64,000 bases of DNA from Actinoplanes sp. L3-i22. Its GTDB lineage: Bacteria > Actinomycetota > Actinomycetes > Mycobacteriales > Micromonosporaceae. The stretch spans positions 11,707,501 through 11,771,500 of the forward strand of contig NZ_AP024745.1 in NCBI RefSeq assembly GCF_019704555.1, given 5' to 3'. The notes beneath the pieces are model-generated. The model did no database searches, was not told the DNA's origin, and saw only the letters and a program-made list of their open reading frames with translations. The translations under genes were made by a program, and so were the position numbers. This document shows positions 58,701 to 64,000 of this stretch, in pieces (within the stretch, counting starts at the first letter, position 1; every line of letters begins with the position of its first letter).

Positions 58701-61700
58701 CACCTGGTTCCAGGTCCCGGACGGCACGTCCGCGTCGCCCAGGTTCAGGCCGGCGTGCAGGATCCGGACCGGGGTGAGGTTCTCCACCCGCATCGGCGTG
58801 TGCTCGGGCCCCAGGTCGATCATGTCGGTGGCCGAGCTCGGGGTGGCCTTCTGGAAGTCGTCGACGATCCGGAACTTCGCGCCCGACTTGACCAGCTGCG
58901 CCGGGGCGTCCGCGGCCGGCATCGGGCCGCGCGCCTCGGACACCGTGACCTTGAAGGTGACCTGGCTGTCGACCAGGTGCGAGATGCCGCCGCTGCGCAC
59001 GTTGTGCGAGTCGGTCAGCTTGGCGCTGAGCTCGCTCGACTCCAGCGGGCGGGACAGGGCCAGCTCGCCGCCGACCCCACCGCCCGGGCCCATCCGCTGC
59101 GGGATGATCACGTTGGCGCCGATCGCGCCGGTGCCGCCGCTGGTGTTCGCCTCCTTGGAGGTGATCGCCTGGTCGGTGCGGGTGTCGAACTTGGCCTTGT
59201 CGGTCTTCTGCTCGATCAGCTTGGCGTCATTCATCGAGTACGTCGGTTCGACCGTCACCCGGTGCCAGCCACCCAGCCCGTCCCCGACGTCGAAGCTGCG
59301 CCCACCGGTCACGAAGAACGACTGCGCGTCCTCCAGCAGCGCCCGCTTGATCTCCGCGGTGTCCGCCGCGCCGCCCGGCAGCCAGCCCTTCCAGGACTCG
59401 GCGACCTTGGCCCGCACCGCGGTGTCCACCGCGCCGGCCAGGTCGTCGGCCAGCTTCGCGGTGTCGCCGAGGTTGTCCAGCTCGTAGACCAGCTCCGGGC
59501 GGCGCTGGTAGAGGCCGCTCAACGGGTTGCCGTTGACGTTCGGCGGCGTGTCCAGGCCGGCCGTCCAGAACGGCTCGGCCAGGTGCTCCGGGTTCAGCAC
59601 GGCCGGCGGGCGCGGGGCGGTCGACAGCGAGAAGTGCGGGGCCAGGACGTCCGCGATCTGCTGGCGGGCGGCGTCGCTGAGGACGTACGGCCCGTCGTGC
59701 TGATGCTGGTGCCCCATCAGGCTGTGCGGGGTGTCGTCGGTCGCGCCGTGCAGCACCGCGCCGGGCGGCGGGGTGCTGTCCTTGACGCCCAGGTAGTGCA
59801 CGACCTCGTGGGCGAACGCGGCCGGGGACGCCTTCGGACTCCAGACGCCCTGGTTCATCCCGGGCGCGTCCTTCGCCACCGTGATGTGCGCGTGCGCCTG
59901 CGCCGGGTCATCGACGAACTGGACCGACACGTGCATCGGCAGGTTCGTGCCGGGCAACGTGTGGCCGGGCTCGTTCAGGTACTTCTCGACGCCGAGGGCG
60001 GTCTTCGTCCGTACCTCGGAAAAGCCCGCGGCCTCGCCGGAGAGATGAACCTTGAGCTGGAAGCGCAGGTCGCGGTCGGTCGCCGTGAGCTGGTAGTGGA
60101 CGCCGACCCGCTCGCCGCTGCCCGGCGAGCGGACCGCGCGGGTGGTCCCGTCCGGCCGGGTCTCGAACCGGATCGCGGCGTCCAGCGCGGTCCACCGCTC
60201 CGCGTCGATCTCCACGATCCGCGCCGGGACCTGCGAGATCCCGGCGTTGTAGTGGTTGCCGACCCGGTGCACCTCGATCAGCGGCGCGCCCTCGCGCCCG
60301 ACCGTGACCGGCGCGACGCCCGGCTGGATCACCCGCATCTCGGCGTCCAGCGCGGACGCCAGCGACGGCAGGAACGCCTCGCCGAGCGGGTTCTGCCAGT
60401 GCCGCTCCCAGGTGCCGACCGCCCGCACCAGCGCGTCGAACTCGGTCTGGGTGAACGGGCGCTCCGGGCTGATGTGGTGACTGATCAGCAGGTCACGCAG
60501 CTTCTGCTCACCCAGGTTGTTCAGGTCGAGCCGGGTGTTGCGGGTGTGCAGGTAGTCGAGCATCTGCTGCATGCTCAGCGACTCGTCGGCCAGGTTGACG
60601 CCGTCCTTGAGCGGCACCTCCAGCGCGGCGGTGGCCCGGGCGGCGTCCTCGGTCAGACCGTCGGCCATCAGGTGCTCGGCGCGGGCCGACAGGTAGGCGC
60701 CGCGCAGCACCGGGACCGGCAGCAGCTCGCCCGTCGGGATCCGGTCGATGCCGAGATCGTTCAGCTCCGTGGTGACCTGGGCCCGGTCCATCCCGGCGGT
60801 GCGGGCGCGGACCTGCGGCTCGGTGCTCAGGCGGTACTGGTGGACGGCCTCGTAGGGGACGCCGCCCGGACCGGCCTGGCGTAGGTGGTGCACGGTCAGC
60901 TGCCGGAGTTGCTCGGCGGCCTGGCCCAGCTCGGTGGTGACCGGGACCAGGTGGTTGCCGTCCCGGACGCCGTTGGTGACGAAGTCGGTGGTCTGCTCGC
61001 GGACCAGGTCCGGGGTGTTCAGCCAGGCGTGCAGGTGGTCGGAGCCGAGGTTGGCGGCGGCCAGGCGCTGGCTGACCCGGACCGGGTCGGTGGCGATCAC
61101 CGAGTAGAGCTGGCATCGGCCGTCGCCGGGCACGTCGAGCCGCTGGCTGGTCGGCAGCTGCGGCGGCGCCTTGACCTCCGGCGCCTTGACCTCCACCTTG
61201 GGCGGCGCGGGCGGCTCTTCCACCTTCGTCTCGATCTTGGGCGGGGCCGGCGGCTCCTCGACCTTGGCCTCGGTTTTCGGCGGCGCCGGCGGCTCCTCAA
61301 CCTTCGGCGGCGCAGGCGGCTCTTCCAGGGCCTTCGGCGCAGGGGGCGGCTCCACGCTGTCAACCAGCTGCTGGAAGACGTGCTGGCTCAGCGGCCCCGC
61401 GTCAGCCACCTCCGGCGAGACCCCGAGATGCTCGGCCCGGAAGTCGTCAAGCTGCTGGTAGTGCTGCTGCTCAAGCTGCCACCAGTCCTTCCCGGCCTGC
61501 TCCCACTTCTCGATCAGCCCCGGAATCTCCGCCTCTTTCAAGACCTTCAAATCCGGTTTCCCGTACGCGTCGAACCGCGCCTGATCAAGCGCATCGGCCG
61601 CGTCCACGAACTTCCCGGCCGCCTTCGCCAGTTTCGCCTCGTGCGCCACGATCCGGTCGAACGCCACCCCCCGCGCCGACGTGTCCGACGCCAGGTCAAG

Positions 61701-64000
61701 CGCCGTCCGCATGTCGTGCAGCCCCATCCGCAGCGACACGTTGACCAGGTCCCCGGTGATCGCCACCGGCTTGCCACCATTGATCTTGACGGTGACGACC
61801 ACCTCGCTCAGGTAGTCGGCGAGCCCGGACGCGCTCTCCGGCTTCACGTTGCCCAGCGACCCGGTCGACAGGTTGCCGCTCTCCAGCGCGTTCTGCGCGT
61901 CCCCGGCCGACATGCCCGGCCCGCCGGACTCCAGCGCCTGGTACGGATCGTCCGCGTACCCCCGCGCGAACAGCGGCAGCCGCGGCATCCGCAGCTGCTG
62001 CGTCATCGCGTTGGTGCCGGCGCTGTACCCGCTGGTCGTCTGCGGCGCGTGCTCCCGGAACACCCCGCTGCTGACGCCGTGCACCGACGCGCCCTGCGGC
62101 ACCAGCTTGATGTTGATCTCGGCCTTCTGCCCGAAGATCTGCGCGCTGGTGACGTCCGGCAGGTTCAGCCCGGTCTCGGTCATCATCTGCGGGACGCCCG
62201 GCAGCAGGATCTCCGGCGTGAGGCTCTGATGGATCTGGTGCGCGCCCGCGTACCCGGGGGTCTTCAGCCGTTTCGCGGCGTCCCCGAGCTGCCCGGCGAC
62301 CAGGTCCTGGAGCTGTTTGATCTGGGTGAGGTCCTCGGCGCTGAACCGGGGGGGCATCGGCAGCCCGTTCAGCTCCCGCCAGCCCGGCCCCATCTCGGCC
62401 GGCTTGCCGATCGGATAAGTGGCCGGCCCCGCCTCGGGTGACGAGGTGCGGGGCAGCCGCAGGTCGTCGGCCCAGCGGTTCTGCTCGACGAAGTCGTGCA
62501 CGGTCATCAGGTCGGCGCCGGTCGGCCGGCCCTTGTCGAACACCACGAGGGAGAACTTGACCGGGAACTTCATCCGCGCCTTGACGCCGCGGCCCGAGCT
62601 GAGCTGGGTGTCGACCGACGTGCTGCCGCTGCCCTGCGAGTTCGACACCTGCGACGACTTGCCGACGGTGTCGCCGAGGCCGGTTGCCAGGTTCTCGCCC
62701 TGGTGGTTGGAGACGCCGGTGCCGGCCACGCCGAGCGTCTGGGTGCTGCCGTGGGTGCGCTGCACCGTGGTGCCGGAATCGGACGTGTGGGTGGTCTTGA
62801 TGTCCAGGTCGTCGTGGTCGGCGACGAAGCCCTTGAACTCCGGCTCACCGGTGATCTCGGCGATCAGCCGGACGTCGCGGGAGTGCTGGGTGAGCTTGCC
62901 CGGCTTCATGTGCAGCACCGACACGCCACCGTCGAGCATGGACGGGAAGTGCTGGGCGACGCCCTCCGGCGTGAACAGGTAGAGCAGCCGGCGCCGGTTG
63001 AGCATCGGGTCGCCGAGGCCGGGATCGGTCACCGTCTTGAAGATCTTGGTGAGCGTCTTGTTGTCCGGCGCGGCCTCGCCGAGCGCGGTCTTCATCTCCG
63101 CGGTCAGCGTCGGCGTCTCGTGGAACGTGTAGAGGCCGAGGCCCGGCTGGTGCCCGGCCGGCATCCGCAGCGTGGTGTCCGGCGCCGGCGTCCACGGCTT
63201 GCCGATCGCCCCGGTGTCGCCCTTGAGCTTGGGCAGCAGGCCGAGCTGGTCCACCACGTCGGCGGAGAGCCGCAGGTAGACGGCGTTGGAGATGGTCCCG
63301 TCGGTCTGGATCGACTTGAAGTGGTGCAGCCAGTCGCCGGTGCGCAGGGCCTGCGGGATCATCGCGTACCGGGCCGGGTCGGTGGTGATCTCGGCCGCCA
63401 CCGACACCTTGAGGTCGAACTTCACCAGGTACGACCGGGTCTTGCCCTTGCGGTTGTTGGCGTTCCGCTCGATCACGCCGGACAGGCTCTCGCTCTTGCG
63501 CTCCTGCTGGGCGTAGAGCAGCCGCTCGTACCCGGCGTTGAGCACCCCACCGCCGCCGCTGGTGTCCTTGGTCGTGCCCGGCTTGCGGATGTTCGCGGAG
63601 AAGTTGCCGCGCGCCGCGAGCTGCCACTCCTTGACCTTCGCCCCGTCCACCTCGACGCCGCCGGTGGTGGCGTTCTCCGTGGTGATCAGGCCATGCGCGG
63701 GCAGGACCTGCGGGTTGGTCAGCGACGCGGAGACGGCCAGGTCGACCGCGGCGCCGTCCTCGTCGGTCATCAGCTTGTCGACGTGCCACTGCCCGTTGAG
63801 CATCTCGCGCAGCGCGCCGACCTGGTCCGCCTCGGTGAACTTGCCGTGCGCGGCGGCCCAGACCGGCATGCCCTCGAGCAGGCCGTCGACGCCGCGCAGC
63901 CCGCCCAGCTTGGTGCGGGAGATCTTCTCGGCGTACTCCTGGGCGCCGCGCAGCGCGTCCATGGCGAGCTGCAGCACGAACGGGCTGCCGGGCATCCCCT
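52698..64000 (-). CDS. Giant multidomain protein with two OTU-like domains and a metzincin motif, 5' end outside window
   Basis: More than 3,765 codons lie in the window and the frame is open at the right edge, so the N terminus is unseen. Counting from 63995: residues 1-875 are part of a very long module of unknown function. A PPAPPKxE linker follows, then an OTU-like cysteine protease (about 950-1250) with GDGRCQLYS and a terminal NHY His. Next is a metzincin-like zinc motif HEVVHYLGVKD near 1396 with a downstream SLMG turn. A complete second copy of the module (about 1465-3170) leads to a second OTU-like domain (about 3185-3490, GDGRCQLYS, GNHYNAG). A unique C-terminal domain (HWHYVVTPDGEIYIGSEE, WEVNDKSGRYMS) closes it. 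It is probably a secreted effector; the neighbouring AAA+ protein may assist. No immunity gene follows. Confidence 0.85.
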   Translation of the reverse strand, partial: GMPGSPFVLQLAMDALRGAQEYAEKISRTKLGGLRGVDGLLEGMPVWAAAHGKFTEADQVGALREMLNGQWHVDKLMTDEDGAAVDLAVSASLTNPQVLPAHGLITTENATTGGVEVDGAKVKEWQLAARGNFSANIRKPGTTKDTSGGGGVLNAGYERLLYAQQERKSESLSGVIERNANNRKGKTRSYLVKFDLKVSVAAEITTDPARYAMIPQALRTGDWLHHFKSIQTDGTISNAVYLRLSADVVDQLGLLPKLKGDTGAIGKPWTPAPDTTLRMPAGHQPGLGLYTFHETPTLTAEMKTALGEAAPDNKTLTKIFKTVTDPGLGDPMLNRRRLLYLFTPEGVAQHFPSMLDGGVSVLHMKPGKLTQHSRDVRLIAEITGEPEFKGFVADHDDLDIKTTHTSDSGTTVQRTHGSTQTLGVAGTGVSNHQGENLATGLGDTVGKSSQVSNSQGSGSTSVDTQLSSGRGVKARMKFPVKFSLVVFDKGRPTGADLMTVHDFVEQNRWADDLRLPRTSSPEAGPATYPIGKPAEMGPGWRELNGLPMPPRFSAEDLTQIKQLQDLVAGQLGDAAKRLKTPGYAGAHQIHQSLTPEILLPGVPQMMTETGLNLPDVTSAQIFGQKAEINIKLVPQGASVHGVSSGVFREHAPQTTSGYSAGTNAMTQQLRMPRLPLFARGYADDPYQALESGGPGMSAGDAQNALESGNLSTGSLGNVKPESASGLADYLSEVVVTVKINGGKPVAITGDLVNVSLRMGLHDMRTALDLASDTSARGVAFDRIVAHEAKLAKAAGKFVDAADALDQARFDAYGKPDLKVLKEAEIPGLIEKWEQAGKDWWQLEQQHYQQLDDFRAEHLGVSPEVADAGPLSQHVFQQLVDSVEPPPAPKALEEPPAPPKVEEPPAPPKTEAKVEEPPAPPKIETKVEEPPAPPKVEVKAPEVKAPPQLPTSQRLDVPGDGRCQLYSVIATDPVRVSQRLAAANLGSDHLHAWLNTPDLVREQTTDFVTNGVRDGNHLVPVTTELGQAAEQLRQLTVHHLRQAGPGGVPYEAVHQYRLSTEPQVRARTAGMDRAQVTTELNDLGIDRIPTGELLPVPVLRGAYLSARAEHLMADGLTEDAARATAALEVPLKDGVNLADESLSMQQMLDYLHTRNTRLDLNNLGEQKLRDLLISHHISPERPFTQTEFDALVRAVGTWERHWQNPLGEAFLPSLASALDAEMRVIQPGVAPVTVGREGAPLIEVHRVGNHYNAGISQVPARIVEIDAERWTALDAAIRFETRPDGTTRAVRSPGSGERVGVHYQLTATDRDLRFQLKVHLSGEAAGFSEVRTKTALGVEKYLNEPGHTLPGTNLPMHVSVQFVDDPAQAHAHITVAKDAPGMNQGVWSPKASPAAFAHEVVHYLGVKDSTPPPGAVLHGATDDTPHSLMGHQHQHDGPYVLSDAARQQIADVLAPHFSLSTAPRPPAVLNPEHLAEPFWTAGLDTPPNVNGNPLSGLYQRRPELVYELDNLGDTAKLADDLAGAVDTAVRAKVAESWKGWLPGGAADTAEIKRALLEDAQSFFVTGGRSFDVGDGLGGWHRVTVEPTYSMNDAKLIEQKTDKAKFDTRTDQAITSKEANTSGGTGAIGANVIIPQRMGPGGGVGGELALSRPLESSELSAKLTDSHNVRSGGISHLVDSQVTFKVTVSEARGPMPAADAPAQLVKSGAKFRIVDDFQKATPSSATDMIDLGPEHTPMRVENLTPVRILHAGLNLGDADVPSGTWNQVAEEILTLLAPTKAVDPGTAGARDARALFSESSMLANLMPALDSPVHPPLLTSSRGAHALSLQMSATLPQMEAIGDVAKTSFRWQPGLSTGAKVTQTSRVGGALSVVPIRWAFGPAYVQFRLFGGFIRSATASSADNAVSRIGTEFKDIGNVAVEARFRLVLTPALREYLGSRLPFTSGAVDAVTIDLVVLGRLPMSRLTELTDGATRFDGPIGNWHVPPYALTGGRSVTNGLSAFQDLQTEVTELVRSFEGGFLPKFAAPGRTKFMATSKSALERGHNQAELDRVLSAAGLRQGNPSLLKFGLIAELTRTKKIGVRHLVVHVTGRYTDGFTHLGTEKGTAVRNARADGTQQRIVASGQWRYGGTVEGGGVFRFSGKASTALVPSGAIEVRGRTGRQSGAQLSGSETRLNGGTPNSQAFGNNLEITVKVYAFTERLGHDPRSRVQVGRVVRERMPRQAERFPAEQVPHIGGTTITRYRLTSVKPVTVLFDEASVVPRAISHPPVFTARADPLALRRATKFDLTTLRDWVDAGPSSPVRDWLSVEAMPASTYVLQLATDALRAAQDYVTSISRTRIAGLRGIDGLLEGMPLWAALLGRFTEADQVSALRSMLGGRWHVDRVSTDENGASVDLAVSATLTNPEILPAHSVITTETASIGGVEVDGAKTQEWQLAARGNFSTNIRKTGTSKDTSGGGGLLNAGYERLIYATAKRDSSGLSGAIERNANNRKGKTRSYLVKFDLKVSVGAEITTDPDRFAVIPQALRTGDWLHHFKSIQTDGTVTNAVYLRLSAEVVETLGLLPKLPGDLAYTGMPWLPSPATLLRLAPGHTAGLGLYTFHHTPSLTGEMTTGLQKAAAGQESLARIWKSLSEPGLGDPMLNRRRLLYLFTPEGVAQHFPSMLDGGMSVLHLKPGRMTQHSRDIRLIAELTGEPEFQGFVADHNDLDIKTTGVSDSGTTVQRTHGHTVVAGAAGTGVSNHHGENLAMGLGDTVGKSSQVSNSQGSGQASVDTQLSSGRGIKARMRFPVKFSLVVFDKGERIGSSLLTAHDFVEQNRWADDLRLPRISAPPAPPKTYEIKNQAIEGTGWSEANGLPMPPRYSAEDLTQIAQLQKLVETQLADAARRLKTPGYAGAHQIHQSLTPELLLPNVPQMLTTHGLDLPEVTSAQIFGQHAKINIKLLPEGASLGGVSSGVFREHAPLQTAGYSAGTNKMVQNLRAPRVPLIGRGFADDPYQALEAGGPGIATGDSQAATESGSLSTGALGNVKPESASGLVDYLSRVVVTVTLKGKGTPVRGGLMNVSLRMGLHDAKIALDLTGDRAPRFAAIEAHEATVFEAAEAFIKAADALDQARFEAYGKPGLKDLKTAELPGLNAKWVAAGETWWALEQRHYQLLDAFRNDFLGLAPSVKTAPSLAAPPPLPAPPPVSRVLDVPGDGRCQLYSFVATAPALVSERLTAIGYTSEHLTAWLGNADAVRAQTTALTTNGQRDRNGLVPTSIELGAAADQLRRLALRHLEQNGPGSVPPAAIHQYRLSTEPQVSARAATMTRGQLVTELHQLGLTTVTQGHLLPMTLLRDRYLEERTVHLFDVGLDPDFARSAALDDVPLTASGNLADDSLSMQGMLDYLTGRGLTVDVDTLPEPVLRDVLTNHHVDPDRPLSQAEFDALTNAVTHWEDHWKGPLGEAFLPVLADALDVRARVIHPTGVPTMVGRTGAPLIEVHRIGNHYNAGRSGQDFDAPFGDPVWPKKVKPFELHPPKGPAEKGAKGADLAMQEVRLNPAWMPLADFHPNLFEGRPDAHWHYVVTPDGEIYIGSEEILTVVSDAQLRDLHAGMVTKNPDLTLDQLRDSINQQGHPTIGARFDGDGKSYAGQARVSGELGVNPATGRWEVNDKSGRYMSGKVRPDLQVADVKRWLANVAERMTAQFGIPVEPRLFKHAEAPTDPKLPTDPKPPVVSEPAVEDVRARFVELRTRELVAAGNDPMVAKVLAGGIKASQEEMVAALAAGN
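54480..57068 (-). repeat. Long module, copy 2 segment (inside giant gene)
   Basis: This stretch corresponds to 61370-63995 at an offset of 6,927 bases (for example, the same run starting CCGTCGGTCTGG at 56371 and at 63298). The encoded proteins are highly similar by eye, with long identical runs such as those around LNRRRLLYLFTPEGVAQHF. Confidence 0.9.
61370..63995 (-). repeat. Long module, copy 1 segment (inside giant gene)
   Basis: The partner of 54480-57068 in the same gene. The true module is longer and continues beyond the right window edge, because copy 2 begins near 59600 with about 2.5 kb of sequence whose counterpart is not visible here. Confidence 0.88.

Noticed and set aside
52911..60884. 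Rightward open frame of more than 2,600 codons opposite the giant gene
   Set aside because: It is antisense to a frame with clear domains and repeats, has Arg/Gly/Val/Asp-biased composition, and arises because high-GC codon use removes stops on the other strand.
1..64000. tRNA and rRNA genes
   Set aside because: I looked through intergenic gaps for cloverleaf-like and T-loop sequences and saw none; a covariance-model scan would be needed to exclude them fully.

Overview
The window is chromosomal DNA of a very GC-rich filamentous actinobacterium, most likely Actinoplanes or another Micromonosporaceae member. The evidence is the strong G/C third-position bias, frequent GTG starts, a complete conservon (histidine kinase, roadblock, DUF742, GTPase), an XRE/DUF397 pair, an SAM methyltransferase of the DUF574 type, DUF3040, a TPR-GGDEF protein and secreted chitin enzymes. 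I see no rRNA, tRNA, CRISPR array, insertion sequence or prophage. The genus is inferred from gene content alone.

Left part (1-19800). A conservon operon (1-4716) with a small proline-rich follower ends at a strong terminator. It is followed by an exopolysaccharide-type operon (membrane GT2 synthase, UDP-GlcNAc 2-epimerase, Tat-exported DUF2334 deacetylase-like protein), an NTF2-like protein, a dienelactone hydrolase divergent from a TetR gene, a CBM2-GH18 chitinase, a TetR/DHA2-efflux divergent pair, a TPR-GGDEF protein and a DUF574 methyltransferase. About 1.3 kb of repeat-rich, apparently non-coding DNA follows.

Middle part (19800-38860). Small unknown genes and an XRE/DUF397 unit share a palindromic motif. 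Next come a membrane/zinc-ribbon miniprotein, DUF3040, purC, and a PLD-nuclease/SF2-helicase/DUF3427 protein that looks like a defence gene. A leftward run carries a response regulator, histidine kinase, copper-dependent chitin LPMO and a DUF305 lipoprotein. The last two are translationally coupled, which suggests copper supply to the LPMO. Then follow an M4 metalloprotease with a P domain, ArsR, a solo roadblock protein, GNAT, a lipoprotein made of only an FtsX-like extracellular domain, a shortened baeRF-type protein, BioY and a sulfotransferase.

Right part (38860-52700). Two minisatellite arrays precede an aldo-keto reductase. Then come an ECF sigma/anti-sigma/ABC exporter operon, a TfoX-like protein, a three-gene sugar catabolic operon (TIM-barrel isomerase, DUF993, Gfo/Idh) behind a perfect LacI-type operator, and a DUF488 gene convergent with an unknown gene.

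Far right (49445-64000). This is the most unusual region. A beta-helix/AAA+ fusion and an ECF sigma factor face a giant gene of more than 3,760 codons that runs off the window. The giant protein carries two copies of a very long module of unknown function, two OTU-like cysteine protease domains, a metzincin-like zinc protease motif and a unique C-terminal domain. I read it as a giant secreted effector or polymorphic-toxin-like protein with an EccA/CbbX-like AAA+ partner. That reading is inference and is the main candidate for an undescribed system here.
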